Shown: piece after piece, positions 10,701 through 18,299 of the stretch
Layout: every line of letters begins with the position of its first letter
Numbering within the stretch: position 1 is the first letter of the stretch
Origin: Pinirhizobacter soli
GTDB lineage: Bacteria > Pseudomonadota > Gammaproteobacteria > Xanthomonadales > Rhodanobacteraceae
Length of the DNA stretch: 64,000 nt
Reading direction: 5' to 3'
Assembly: GCF_015905305.1 (NCBI RefSeq)
Contig: NZ_JADZLQ010000002.1
Location: forward strand, 558,001-622,000
Notes under the pieces: model-generated
Database searches by the model: none
The model's input: only the letters and a program-made list of their open reading frames with translations
Told to the model about the DNA's origin: nothing
Program-made: the position numbers and the translations under genes

Positions 10701-11019
10701 CGGGAACGGTCACCCCGAACGACTGTGGCCCGGGGGACAACCGCGCCGCGCCAATCCACTGCGATCCGGAAATGATGCGCCCCGCGTCGCGCAATGTCGC
10801 CAGCGTGGCCGATACGCTGCCGTCGGTACCGGCGGCGAAGCGTTGGGGCCCGGACAGGTTTACCGTGGCACCAGCGGCAACGATGGTCGCGCCCACGAGG
10901 TTGTCGTTGACCTGCGGATCGTAAGGACCAAGGGTAACGGTCTGCGCCTGCACGACGCCCATGAAACAAAGCGCCACGGCAACGGCCAGGGCGCGACGGG
11001 ACAGGTAGCGTTCGTTCAC
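4789..11019 (-). CDS. Giant autotransporter (type V secretion) with repetitive passenger
   Basis: A protein of about 2076 residues. The GTG at 11019 is chosen because a GGGGAG Shine-Dalgarno lies 8 nt upstream and it opens a signal peptide (NERYLSRRALAVAVALC, ending VVQAQ). The longer frame upstream overlaps the divergent psd promoter. The passenger (about residues 30-1650) is rich in Gly, Ala, Thr, Asn and Ser with many NSG and GAGATG-type turns, as expected for a parallel beta-helix. Two stretches of about 275 residues are near-duplicates. A Pro-rich linker (TPQTPAATPPPGAPANP) precedes a C-terminal domain of about 290 residues with alternating aromatic strands ending in Phe (LGVRMVF), the signature of an outer-membrane autotransporter barrel. 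Role is probably adhesion or surface display; no protease triad was spotted. Confidence 0.9.
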   Translation of the reverse strand: MNERYLSRRALAVAVALCFMGVVQAQTVTLGPYDPQVNDNLVGATIVAAGATVNLSGPQRFAAGTDGSVSATLATLRDAGRIISGSQWIGAARLSPGPQSFGVTVPDPITGGNRVVSTFATANLVNIAPVDYNTTVPDVVLVNGGQYINMRVGTVTSGGGTMNVGIGTTSSGPTAAANGWTINAKQTSMFYADGTAGNASTINWNSINRITFGGTAATPNDADRLFAVTNVVTYGGTFNVTTVDGATTSHTVTNATQLQAYNNFLIAQLQTGNLDPANYNTEFNKAVSSTTQNIDYGITATGSTDEVFQPIGLRVVVHAVGAQARGIVAAPAQLEVVNSNGGAMRAEQGATITNNGALSTTHTTGDGTTMLVTSASHAVNNGVLNNGLFRNGSAAPVGSSFSGFGVDLSGASDFSNTGVLNLALGTTNGAGAAVGVRVSGGSSATNSGTMNLGVTGSRSNGSLTGVRIDDATSSFTNQASGLIYLGRAPQFTAGAAAADIALNQQSLSTGITVNANAHATNAGRIVIGTLTQNAAAMNVSGAPTAVVHNDGVIDVNGKAATVPRLNVGMLVTNAGAGSGGDIANGGTINLNGVNGIGIQVLSTGVASSAASSAGTINVAGGADPGSGTRNYGVWAEGQGTGTSTASVGGAVNLLGTGAIGIHARGRATVNVAATSVPTFAGTDEIGFFAYGPNAHINVAPGALLDVTTTRSNLFRLENGATFDGTGLTVRASGANSIAVLGTGASGTTVNTRDAVVNVDGAGATGVLVEGGAIGTIDAATTMNLTGTGAVAAIVDGQKHDLFGKNTGTPVASTTLTTLAALNSAAPSLTGYIARNSGKLTNSGNIAFSGAGSTGILVQTGATATNGGNISVTDGGTGIRADATGATAATTANNTGQITIAGGSTAARTRGAVAQGARAVVNLNTGSTLQMTGQGAIGAEAAGGTLNVAAGVAPTFGNTDQIAFHGAGAGSMINSALSTLDANTARSTIYRLDDGAALTQSAASTLTASGDASRALVASGTGTNVTLANSAITVTGNGAAAVEARGGAAATLAAGSSVLLSGPASLGGIVDGQLTDLTGASVGTPVATMLTNQSSVTGAGAGTTGFIARNLGSFINSGTVDLSGAGATGVMVQAGGTLANSGLVHVSNGTGVLVDGTGTQNLSPGGRITADDGVAAIHVQNGAALTIGSGDTTITAGGAAHGILVDTGTASLVASGSTITTLGTGNGIENAAEISAIRLDDVTFNVADGAGLRTATAIDPASTVTFNVTGSGVGYAYRRADGSPGSEDLSFGPGYLAQVTGAGGIGLQALTTGNVTTAATANVTNTAGGAALVAGTAKATSNTGTLTSLSTVAPVVDLSNGSGTSFTNTGTITARDHTGIAIAGSVGNDSVTLGAGTLRGEVATGAGTDSFAWTGGSLEGGLTMGAGPGNTALVQGVDLTNTYHLLSGSGSGNALIFSNIQSRGGSFASDDLAQGVNFGNGWNTIDFHDGTAFTLTAGLRLAGSDVDIDGTSTLFAGDNVHPLVSSPTPLAANLTNAGTIDLTNGAGSPGNTLTIDGQYISGGGSLLLGSTLNEGGMLSVQQTDRLLVNGNVTVPGGPTLISVTPAGASTGALTDFNHNSAADATEGISLVQVGGTSTADAFRLKGGYVAAGPWQYVLYAFEPGAAEASQRVVGGATAGNRFWDYRLANLYVCTDDCTPVTPQTPAATPPPGAPANPVLPEVPIGTLASTPPSAPLNDGCVSDGVDSCAPGRRAVTPQVPAYISTPTALLGFSYETMDNLHKRLGEIRQAAQGPEGTGGEVFARYIGGDYRYNSDRSFQQYGYDFDLDTHAFQVGTNILDLDGNSGTLRGGVAFTHGTTRLDPHALDGDSQGKFTTNSFAMFVTWEHANGFYVDAMASGDRHSGDISTPMRGVDMAHVRANGWNGSVEAGYPWHLDSGYVIEPQLQLTRQHLQTDSLVDVDQSTVAWHDVDQVIGRAGVRVYRTWDNGDGRQRTPYVRLNYLQGWGDRPQVTVGALGTDISQAFDGGRYGRAVELGIGGTWSFNRMLSVYGEGDYQKELNDTGLRGWGLNLGVRMVF

Positions 11020-11209
11020 GATGAAAACTCCCCACGTGGCATTCACTACCAACCCCGGCCGGCAAGCTGGCCTGTAGGCGAATGTCCCCTGTGGTAAAGC
11101 CGGCGGTGAGCGGGCGCCGTGGAGCGAGCGTGATCTGGAAAGAGTGAACTGGATGTGTTTGCAAGTATTTTCTGCGAGGAATGGCAATGCTGCCGATATA
11201 CTTCGGCCG
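11020..11209. other. Divergent intergenic region between the autotransporter gene and psd
   Basis: This 190-nt stretch must hold the promoters of both divergent genes. It contains the GGGGAG Shine-Dalgarno of the autotransporter gene at its left edge. I could not identify convincing -35/-10 pairs or an operator for either direction. Confidence 0.5.
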
Positions 11210-12043
11210 ATGAAGCCCAAGGTCCTGCTGCAATACATCCTTCCCCACCGCGCCCTGTCCCGCATCGTGTACTGGGCGACCCGCTGGACATGGCGTCCGT
11301 GGAAGGATTTCCTCATCGGCCGGATCGTCCAGGCCTACCAGGTGGACATGCACGAGGCGGCCCAGCCCGATCCGGGTGCCTACCAGCACTTCAATGCCTT
11401 CTTTACCCGCAAGCTGCGCGCCGATGCCCGCTCGGCCGACCCGGACCCCCTGGCCATCCTGAGCCCCGCCGACGGCAGGGTCAGCCAGGCCGGCCGCATC
11501 GAGGACGGGCGTATCTTCCAGGCCAAGGGCCAGTCGTATACCGCCGCCGAGCTCCTGGGCGACGAGGCCGCCGCCGAGCCTTATCGCAACGGCAGCTTCG
11601 TCACCGTGTACCTGTCGCCACGCGACTACCATCGGGTGCACATGCCCTTCGGCGGCAAGCTTGAGCGCACCGTCCACATCCCCGGCCGCATCTTCAGCGT
11701 GGCCCCTTTCGCGGTGCAGGCCATCCCGCGCCTGTTCGCGCGCAACGAGCGACTGGTCTGCCAATTCACCGGCGAGCGCGGCCCCTTCGCTTCGGTGATG
11801 GTCGGCGCCATCCTGGTCTCAAGCGTTGCCACTGTATGGGACGGCCTGACCATCCCGCCCTATGCCCACGCGATCAAGGTTCGTGACTGCAAGGGCCGCG
11901 GCATCCATCTGGAACGATTCGCCGAGATGGCCCGCTTCAACATGGGCTCCACGGTGATCCTGCTGTTCCCCGAAGGAGTGACGCTGGACAACCTCAATCC
12001 GGACCAAGTGCTCCGGGTCGGCCAGCGGATCGGCGGTTATTAA
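11210..12043 (+). CDS. psd: Phosphatidylserine decarboxylase proenzyme
   Basis: Psd makes phosphatidylethanolamine from phosphatidylserine at the inner membrane. It self-cleaves to give a pyruvoyl group. The 277-residue protein starts MKPKVLLQYILPHRALSRIV. It has the conserved SPADGRVSQAG region, the catalytic His region YLSPRDYHRVHMPFGG, and the cleavage motif FNMGSTVILLFPEG, where Ser247 would become the pyruvoyl group of the alpha subunit. The usual LGST is MGST here. An ATG further upstream at 11144 is in frame but adds non-conserved residues. The gene stands alone, divergent from the autotransporter gene. Confidence 0.95.
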   Translation: MKPKVLLQYILPHRALSRIVYWATRWTWRPWKDFLIGRIVQAYQVDMHEAAQPDPGAYQHFNAFFTRKLRADARSADPDPLAILSPADGRVSQAGRIEDGRIFQAKGQSYTAAELLGDEAAAEPYRNGSFVTVYLSPRDYHRVHMPFGGKLERTVHIPGRIFSVAPFAVQAIPRLFARNERLVCQFTGERGPFASVMVGAILVSSVATVWDGLTIPPYAHAIKVRDCKGRGIHLERFAEMARFNMGSTVILLFPEGVTLDNLNPDQVLRVGQRIGGY

Positions 12044-12185
12044 GTAGTGCAATTCCCCAAAACGGGGCAAACGCGTGAAATATGTGACCCGGCTGGTCAT
12101 CTTGTGACCAATTAGGCGTGCATTTGCCGAAGATGATTGTTATTCTCCGGTTCAGTTAAGTCTCACGCGTACTCGGGGAGCCAAG

Positions 12186-12632
12186 ATGCGACTGATGAAC
12201 CGGTTGGTAGCCTTCAACCGTGCCATGCGTTTGCGCAGGCAGTTGACGGAAATCCAGAAGCTGATCGACGGCCTGCCACCACGCATGCAGCCTCAGCTGG
12301 CCATCCTGGTTCGTCGCGAGCTCGACCTTGCCGGGAAGTGCGAATCCCCCGTCCTCTACGGCACGCCGGAAGACCACCCGCCCGGCGACTTCGGCACCGG
12401 TTCGGATGTCGGTCTGGTTCGCGCACGGTCGGAAAGCATGCAGGCCCGGATGCGCGGCATCGCTTTGTGGATCGCCGTGGTGTTCCACGAAAGCCGCGGC
12501 TCGAAGGACCCGCAGATGCTCACCCTGCATCGCGGCATCATCACGGTGCTGCGCCAGTTTCGCGAGGTGGAGCAGCCCACCGACGCCACCGTCGCCTGGA
12601 TGGGCAACGGCAACAGCGTGTCGGTGAACTAA
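12186..12632 (+). CDS. Conserved-looking hypothetical protein, 148 aa
   Basis: I do not recognise a family. The protein is 148 residues with no signal peptide. The N-terminal half is basic and helical (RLMNRLVAFNRAMRLRRQLT), followed by a segment with many Pro and Gly around 57-72 and a more hydrophobic second half (RMRGIALWIAVVFHESRGSK). A strong Shine-Dalgarno (CGGGGAG) precedes the ATG. The 142-nt gap upstream contains a TGGTCA/TGACCA inverted repeat (12094-12110) that may be an operator. Codon use looks like the neighbours. It ends 14 nt from the convergent lytic transglycosylase gene. Function unknown. Confidence 0.8.
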   Translation: MRLMNRLVAFNRAMRLRRQLTEIQKLIDGLPPRMQPQLAILVRRELDLAGKCESPVLYGTPEDHPPGDFGTGSDVGLVRARSESMQARMRGIALWIAVVFHESRGSKDPQMLTLHRGIITVLRQFREVEQPTDATVAWMGNGNSVSVN

Positions 12633-12646
12633 AAAAACGTCGCCGC

Positions 12647-14143
12647 TTAGCGGCAGGCCGGTACTTTCAGGGTCTGGCCCGGGCTCAGGTGATGGCCCGA
12701 AATCCCGTTCATTTTCGCCACTTCTTCCACGTTGGTGCAGTCGAGCTTGCGCACGATGCCGGCAAGCGTGTCGCCGCGGCGCACCTTGTAGCTGCGCGTG
12801 CCGTGCGGACGCGAAGCCACCACGGGAGCCGCTGCAGGCGGGTCGATCACCACGGGCTTCACCGCCGTGTGCAGGTCGGTGGCCAGGATCGGCCACGGCC
12901 CTGACGTGCAACTGGCCGCATAGGCCTTTTCCAGCGCCACAGGTACCGCCAGGCGCGAGCCGGTGGGCTGGGGCACCTGCGGATCCAGCCGTGGATTGAG
13001 GTTGCGCAGGGTGCGGAACCAGCCCTCGTTCATGCCGCCGGCGCCCCCAAGGCAAACCGTCAGCTCGCTGATCGACGCCGGCCGCTGCAGGGTGATGGAC
13101 CCTGGTACGCCATCGACCTTGGGGAAATTCAGGTGGTAACTCTCCGGGTGCAGGAACAGCCACGCCGCTGCCAGCACCATGGGCACGTATTCGCGCGTTT
13201 CAGGCGAGAGCTGGTTGTAGATCTGCGGATCGTAGAAGTCCGCCGAGGGGTATTGCTGGGCCAGCCGGCGCATGCGCCCCTCGCCCGCGTTGTAGGCGCC
13301 CAGGGTGAGTTCGAGGTTGTTGTTGAACTGGGCCAGCTGCTCGTCGAGGTAGGCAGCGTTCGCGCGTGCCGCCAGCTGCGGGTCGAAACGCTGGTCGAAA
13401 CCGTCGGCACTGGAAAGCCCGAAGCGGATACCGGTGGCGTACATGAACTGCAATGGCCCGGACGCACCCGACCGCGATACCGCGTGCACCTTGCCGCCGG
13501 ATTCCTTGGCCATGATGCCGAAGAGCACGGCCTCGGGAAGGCCAGCCTTCTGGTATTCCGGCCACATCTGGGCGCGCAGGTACTGGTAGTTGACATAGGC
13601 ATCCATCAATTGTGGGCGCCACTGGGTAAGCCACATCTCCAGCGCCGCCTTCACCGGCCCGTTCATGGCCACCAGGTCCGAAAGCTTTTGCCCGCGCAGC
13701 ATGGTGACGCTGCGCTGCACCTGCGGAATCGCCGTACTGATCGGCGAGTTACCAAGCCCTGTTTGCGTATCAGGGGTCTCGGCGATGGTGTCGTCTTCCT
13801 CCCCGGCGATGAAATTGGCATCTTTCAGGCGCAACAGGCGATCGTAGACGCTGAGCACTCGCTGCGGATCGCAAGCAGATGCCGGCGTGCAGCGCGCGGC
13901 GATGTCCTTGAGCGCATTCATCGAGGCGTCCAGGGTGCGCGCGGAGCCCGCGTTGTCGCCCTGGCGGGATTGCTCGATGGCTGTCTCGTAGCCCTTGCTG
14001 GCCTGGTCGAGCTGGGCGTAAAGCGCATCGACGGCGGCTGGCGCGCCAGCCTTGGGTGCCGGGCTGCCCGCGCAACCGGCCAGGACAACGATGGCCGCGG
14101 CGAGCGGCAGCAGGGAAAGCGAACTCAACGACTTCGACGGCAC
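12647..14143 (-). CDS. Membrane-bound lytic murein transglycosylase (MltD-like) with LysM domain
   Basis: This enzyme cleaves glycosidic bonds in peptidoglycan to give 1,6-anhydromuramyl ends. From the GTG at 14143 it is 498 residues. It has a lipoprotein signal (LLPLAAAIVVLAGC), a helical region, then an SLT catalytic domain: GIMAKESGGKVHAVSRSGAS, where the Glu of KES is the catalytic residue, followed by LQFMYATGIRFGL and NAGEGRMRRL. It ends with one LysM domain (YKVRRGDTLAGIVRKL to GQTLKVP) for glycan binding. The start is uncertain: GTG at 14149 and longer forms are open, but these run into the divergent ATPase gene. The usual MltD has a similar layout with one or more LysM units. Confidence 0.88.
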   Translation of the reverse strand: MPSKSLSSLSLLPLAAAIVVLAGCAGSPAPKAGAPAAVDALYAQLDQASKGYETAIEQSRQGDNAGSARTLDASMNALKDIAARCTPASACDPQRVLSVYDRLLRLKDANFIAGEEDDTIAETPDTQTGLGNSPISTAIPQVQRSVTMLRGQKLSDLVAMNGPVKAALEMWLTQWRPQLMDAYVNYQYLRAQMWPEYQKAGLPEAVLFGIMAKESGGKVHAVSRSGASGPLQFMYATGIRFGLSSADGFDQRFDPQLAARANAAYLDEQLAQFNNNLELTLGAYNAGEGRMRRLAQQYPSADFYDPQIYNQLSPETREYVPMVLAAAWLFLHPESYHLNFPKVDGVPGSITLQRPASISELTVCLGGAGGMNEGWFRTLRNLNPRLDPQVPQPTGSRLAVPVALEKAYAASCTSGPWPILATDLHTAVKPVVIDPPAAAPVVASRPHGTRSYKVRRGDTLAGIVRKLDCTNVEEVAKMNGISGHHLSPGQTLKVPACR

Positions 14144-14222
14144 AAGCACAACCCGCGGCAAGGATGCGGGCACCTTACGCGCCTGCACGGCTAGAATCCA
14201 CCGCAGCCACGGGAGAAATGCC

Positions 14223-15731
14223 ATGTCGGGAATATTCATCGGCCGCAACGCCACCGCCAGCATCGCGCTGGACCCCCGCTATGGCAATCGCCACGGCATG
14301 ATCGCCGGGGCCACCGGCACCGGCAAATCGGTCAGCCTGATGCTGATGGCCGAGGGATTCTCCAAACTGGGCGTGCCCTGCTTCCTGGCCGACGCCAAGG
14401 GCGACCTTGCGGGGCTCTCGCAGGCAGCGGCGCCCGCGGGCGACAAGCTCAAGGCGCGCCTGGACAAGCTCGACCTGGCCGGCTGGCAGCCGGGCGCGAA
14501 CCCGGTGGTGTTCTGGGACCTCTTCGGCAAGCTCGGCCACCCGGTGCGGGCCACCGTGTCGGAGATGGGCCCTACCCTGCTCGGCCGCATCCTGGAACTG
14601 AACGACACCCAGCAAGGCGTGCTGGAGATCGCCTTCCGCCTGGCCGACGAACAGGGCCTGTTGCTGCTGGACATGGACGACCTGCGCGCGCTGCTCGGAT
14701 TCACGGCAGAGCACGCGGCGGAGATCTCCACCAAGTACGGGTTGGTGAGCAAGCAGAGCGTGGGTGCCATCACACGGTCGCTGCTCAAGCTCGAGCAAGC
14801 CGGCGCCAATCATTTCTTCGGTGAACCGGCGCTGGAACTGGCCGACCTGATGCGCCAGGACATGAGCGGCCGCGGCGTGATCAACGTGCTGGCCGCGCAA
14901 GACCTGATCCTTAACCCCAAGCTTTATTCCACCTTCCTGCTGTGGCTGTTGTCCGAACTCTTCGAAGCGCTGCCGGAAGCCGGCGACCTGGACAAGCCCA
15001 AGCTGGTGTTCTTTTTCGACGAAGCACACCTGCTGTTCGATGACGCGCCGCCAGCGCTGCGTCAAAGGGTGGAACAAGTGGTGCGTCTGATCCGTTCGAA
15101 GGGCGTGGGCGTGTACTTCTGTTCGCAGAACCCCGATGACGTGCCCGGCGACATCCTCGGCCAGCTTGGCAACCGAGTGCAGCATGCGCTGCGCGCCTTT
15201 ACCCCGCGCGACCAGAAAGCGGTGAAGGCCGCGGCGGAGACTTTCGTTGCCAACCCGAAGCTCGATGTCGTGGCAGCTATCGGCGGGCTGGGCGTGGGCG
15301 AGGCGCTGGCCTCGACACTCGGCGAAGGCGGCGTACCCTGCCCGGTGCAGCAGATCCTGGTGAGCACGCCCACCTGCCGCATCGGCGCGATCACCGACGA
15401 CGAACGCGCCCAGGTGAAGTCGCGCTCGCCGGTAAGCGGGAAGTACGACACCACGGTGAACCGCGATTCGGCCTCCGAAATGCTCGCCCGCCGGGCCAGT
15501 GAAAAGGCCGCCGAGGCACCGCCGGTGGCGGCGCCTTCCGGCAAGGCGGGCGCGCCAGCGCAAGGGGGAAGCGACTGGGGCGGCATGATCCGCGATGCGA
15601 TGCTCGGTACCGGCCGCCGCCAGGGCATGATCGAAACCATGGCCAAATCGGTGGTGCGCACGGCGGGCTCGAAGGTGGGGCAGCAGATCGTCCGCGGCAT
15701 CCTGGGCGGCATCTTCGGCGGCAAGCGCTGA
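14223..15731 (+). CDS. HerA/YjgR-like P-loop ATPase (DUF853 family)
   Basis: A 502-residue ATPase of the helicase HerA-like, DUF853 (E. coli YjgR) type. Walker A is GATGTGKS at 29-36. Walker B is in KLVFFFDEAHLLFDD at about residues 260-274. A Ser/Arg-sensor-like segment YFCSQNPDDVPGDILGQLGN follows. The C-terminal tail is Ala/Pro/Gly-rich and then basic (GSKVGQQIVRGILGGIFGGK). The ATG at 14223 has a GGGAG Shine-Dalgarno. Physiological role of YjgR is not established; DNA or nucleic-acid translocation is inferred from the fold. Its stop overlaps the next start (TGATG), so the two are translationally coupled. Confidence 0.9.
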   Translation: MSGIFIGRNATASIALDPRYGNRHGMIAGATGTGKSVSLMLMAEGFSKLGVPCFLADAKGDLAGLSQAAAPAGDKLKARLDKLDLAGWQPGANPVVFWDLFGKLGHPVRATVSEMGPTLLGRILELNDTQQGVLEIAFRLADEQGLLLLDMDDLRALLGFTAEHAAEISTKYGLVSKQSVGAITRSLLKLEQAGANHFFGEPALELADLMRQDMSGRGVINVLAAQDLILNPKLYSTFLLWLLSELFEALPEAGDLDKPKLVFFFDEAHLLFDDAPPALRQRVEQVVRLIRSKGVGVYFCSQNPDDVPGDILGQLGNRVQHALRAFTPRDQKAVKAAAETFVANPKLDVVAAIGGLGVGEALASTLGEGGVPCPVQQILVSTPTCRIGAITDDERAQVKSRSPVSGKYDTTVNRDSASEMLARRASEKAAEAPPVAAPSGKAGAPAQGGSDWGGMIRDAMLGTGRRQGMIETMAKSVVRTAGSKVGQQIVRGILGGIFGGKR

Positions 15732-17002
15732 TGCCGGTCCAGCCGACGATCGAAGCGGGCGCACGGTTCTCCGAACGCTTCCCCGCCGCCTTCGCCTATC
15801 CGTTGCAACCGGCCGCGCTCACCACCGTGGTGGCGGTGGCCTTCGCCCAATACCTCACCTTGCTCCCGGTGTTTGGCCTGGTGTTCTCGCTGCTGTGCTG
15901 GGGGGCGCTGTACAAGTATTCCTTCGCCTGCCTTCGCCATACCGCCGACGGTTATGCCCTGCCCCCGGAATTTGCCGGCGATGCCGGGGGCGGCGCGGCG
16001 GCGGTGCTGATCGGCGTGCAAGTGGTGACAGTGCTTTACCTGCTGATGATGCCCACGTTCTGGGGCCCCGGCGCCCTGGTGCTGGGCGTGGTGCTGGTGT
16101 TCTTCCTGCCGGCGATCTCGATGTCGCTCGCCTTCGGCGACGGCGCGCTGTCGGCGTTGAACCCATTGCAATGGCTGGCTACGGTGAACCGTTTCGGCGC
16201 GCCGTATTTCCTGATGGCGGGGATCTATCTGGCCATCGCCGCGATACAGGTGATGTTGCAGCTCACGGTGGTGGGGATCTTGCCAAAGATTGTCTCGATC
16301 CTTCCGTTTTACCTGGTGGCCAACTACGCCACGGTGCTCAACTTCCACCTGATGGGCGCGTTGATGTACGCGCACGCCGATCGCCTGGGACATTCGCCGC
16401 AAGCGGATGTGTTGAACCGGGCCATGGGCAAGGGTGCCGACGAGGAACTGCTAGATCGCGCCGATACGCTGGCCTCGACCGACCTCGCCGCGGCCACGGG
16501 CATGCTTACCGAACGCATCCAGGAAGGCGGCGCACCGACCTTCCTGCACACGCGTTACCGCGAGTTCCTGGGCCGGGCTGGACGCCGCCCGGAGTTGATG
16601 GTGCATGGGCAGATCTGGATAGCCCAGTTGATTGCCGCAGGCGACCTCACCAAGGCCCTGGGCGTGGTGCAGGATTGCCAGGCGGTGGATCCTTCATTTA
16701 TGCCGGACGATCCGCGTACCGCCGGCCCGCTGGCCGACAAGGCTGGCCAGCTGGGCATGCCTCGCCTTGCCCGCCAGCTGGCGATGGGCTACGTGCGCCT
16801 GTGGCCGAAAGATTACGAAGCACCGTGGTATGCCCTGTTGGCTGCCAGGATGATGTTGCGCCTGGAAGAAACCTCCACCGCGCGCGGCCTGTTGCTGCGC
16901 ACCCGCGCCGAATGGCCCGACCACCCGATGCTGCCGCAGGTGGATGAACTGCTTGCCGACATCGACGGCCTGCCTGCCCTGCCCCGGGGCGACAAGGCAT
17001 GA
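15731..17002 (+). CDS. Multi-pass membrane protein with helical C-terminal domain, unknown function
   Basis: A 423-residue protein. Residues about 25-215 contain several hydrophobic helices (for example [59 protein letters not shown]). Residues about 235-415 are soluble and helical with repeated Ala/Leu/Arg patterns ([36 protein letters not shown]) resembling TPR-like arrays. No catalytic motif is visible. It overlaps the ATPase gene by 1 nt and greB by 4 nt, so it is made from the same message. A membrane partner for the HerA-like ATPase is possible but only inferred from context. Confidence 0.8.
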   Translation: MPVQPTIEAGARFSERFPAAFAYPLQPAALTTVVAVAFAQYLTLLPVFGLVFSLLCWGALYKYSFACLRHTADGYALPPEFAGDAGGGAAAVLIGVQVVTVLYLLMMPTFWGPGALVLGVVLVFFLPAISMSLAFGDGALSALNPLQWLATVNRFGAPYFLMAGIYLAIAAIQVMLQLTVVGILPKIVSILPFYLVANYATVLNFHLMGALMYAHADRLGHSPQADVLNRAMGKGADEELLDRADTLASTDLAAATGMLTERIQEGGAPTFLHTRYREFLGRAGRRPELMVHGQIWIAQLIAAGDLTKALGVVQDCQAVDPSFMPDDPRTAGPLADKAGQLGMPRLARQLAMGYVRLWPKDYEAPWYALLAARMMLRLEETSTARGLLLRTRAEWPDHPMLPQVDELLADIDGLPALPRGDKA

Positions 17003-17499
17003 CGCGTTGGCGACCGCCTGCCCCGCGCTCCACGGCCATCATCACGCGCGAAGGTTTCGAACGGCTCAAAAGCGAACTCGACCACCTGTGGCATACGGTG
17101 CGACCAGAAGTGGTCAAGGCCCTGGCCGCAGCTGCAGCCGAGGGCGACCGGTCGGAGAACGCCGAGTACATCTACCGGAAAAAGCAGCTCGGTGAGATCG
17201 ACCGTCGGGCGCGATATTTGTCCAAGCGCATACCGGTGTTGCAAGTGGCCGAAAGCGGTCCGACCGACCGCAGTGCCGTGTTCTTCGGCGCCACGGTGAC
17301 GCTGGAGAACGAGGCCACCGGCGAGATGGTCGTGTATCGCATCGTCGGCCCGGATGAAACCGATGCCAAGCGCGGCTGGATCAGCGTGGATTCGCCGATG
17401 GCCACGGCACTTTTGAAAAAACACGTCGACGACGACTTCGAGGCGCAACTGCCGGCCGGTCCCACGCGCTTTTGCGTGGTATCCATCGGCTACTCGTAG
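16999..17499 (+). CDS. greB: Transcription elongation factor GreB
   Basis: GreB binds RNA polymerase and stimulates cleavage of backtracked RNA. The 166-residue protein has the N-terminal coiled coil with the conserved acidic tip ([19 protein letters not shown], the two acids at the tip being Asp and Glu). A C-terminal FKBP-like domain follows ([20 protein letters not shown] and [20 protein letters not shown]). The [15 protein letters not shown] form and VFFGA favour GreB over GreA. The start overlaps the upstream stop (ATGA). The 3' end overlaps the convergent DUF3025-type gene by 10 nt. Confidence 0.93.
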   Translation: MTRWRPPAPRSTAIITREGFERLKSELDHLWHTVRPEVVKALAAAAAEGDRSENAEYIYRKKQLGEIDRRARYLSKRIPVLQVAESGPTDRSAVFFGATVTLENEATGEMVVYRIVGPDETDAKRGWISVDSPMATALLKKHVDDDFEAQLPAGPTRFCVVSIGYS

Positions 17500-18296
17500 G
17501 CCAACGCCAGGGCCGGTGGATAGATCCTTTCAGCGCGCCGGGGCTGGAAGCATGGCGTGACGCGGTAGAAGTCGGCGGCATCGCCGTCGTCATGCCAACC
17601 CGGCAATCCGCTGAGCGGGAAAGGCCGCAATTCCTGTGGATCGTCGAGCGCATGACCGCCGTCGATCGCGGAGGCGCATGCATCGAGGGCGTCGCCCGAA
17701 TCGCCAAGAAACACCATGGCCTTGCCCACCAGCAGCTTGGCCGGCGTGAGCGCGTGTTCAAGCAAGGCGTGGCCGAACACGTGCACCGTGGCATCGCCGT
17801 CAAGCCACGCTTGGCGATGACCACGGAACAGCGTTTCCCAATCGTGCGCATTCCAGGCGCCGATCATCGCAGCGTCACGCAAGCGAACCACGATGCCTGC
17901 CTCATCGAAATGGGTGAGCGCGCATTGCGGCCGCGAGCGCTCGCGGCGCCCCATCACCGCGATCTCGGCGACCTGCCGCAGGTTCAATGCCTGCTTGATG
18001 GCCGGGTAGCGCATCCATACCAGGGCATTGAACAGATCGTGCCAATTGCACTCGCGCGTGGCGATGGCGCCGGTGGTGGCGATGCGCTCTTCATAATGCA
18101 GGCCATCAGCCAGGAGCTGAGGAGTCTGCGCCACGAAGCGCTGCGACATCGACTTAGGACGATGCGCATTGAGTACCTCGATCGAGGGCCAGGAGGCACC
18201 TCCGAGGAAACCGTAGGCCTGCGACCAGGTATCGAGCGGATGACGCCCAAGCGCGCGCGCATCGAGTGCTTCGCGCGTGGGCGCCACGTAACGCAT
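17490..18296 (-). CDS. DUF3025-family protein
   Basis: A 268-residue soluble protein that matches my memory of the DUF3025 family: an [13 protein letters not shown] segment, [38 protein letters not shown] and a C-terminal Pro/Arg-rich region with [12 protein letters not shown]. The family is found mainly in beta- and gammaproteobacteria and has no established function. The gene lies 3 nt downstream of rimO and is probably co-transcribed with it. It converges on greB with a 10-nt overlap, so transcription from the two sides must collide or terminate inside coding sequence. Confidence 0.82.
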   Translation of the reverse strand: MRYVAPTREALDARALGRHPLDTWSQAYGFLGGASWPSIEVLNAHRPKSMSQRFVAQTPQLLADGLHYEERIATTGAIATRECNWHDLFNALVWMRYPAIKQALNLRQVAEIAVMGRRERSRPQCALTHFDEAGIVVRLRDAAMIGAWNAHDWETLFRGHRQAWLDGDATVHVFGHALLEHALTPAKLLVGKAMVFLGDSGDALDACASAIDGGHALDDPQELRPFPLSGLPGWHDDGDAADFYRVTPCFQPRRAERIYPPALALAYE

Positions 18297-18299
18297 CGG

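Noticed and set aside
11020-11316. N-terminal extension of the autotransporter frame by 99 codons
   Set aside because: It overlaps the divergent psd start region, hides the signal peptide, and the GTG at 11019 has a much better ribosome site.
15062-16402. 446-codon minus-strand frame opposite the HerA-like ATPase and membrane protein genes
   Set aside because: Low-complexity His/Gln/Arg composition and fully antisense to coupled genes.
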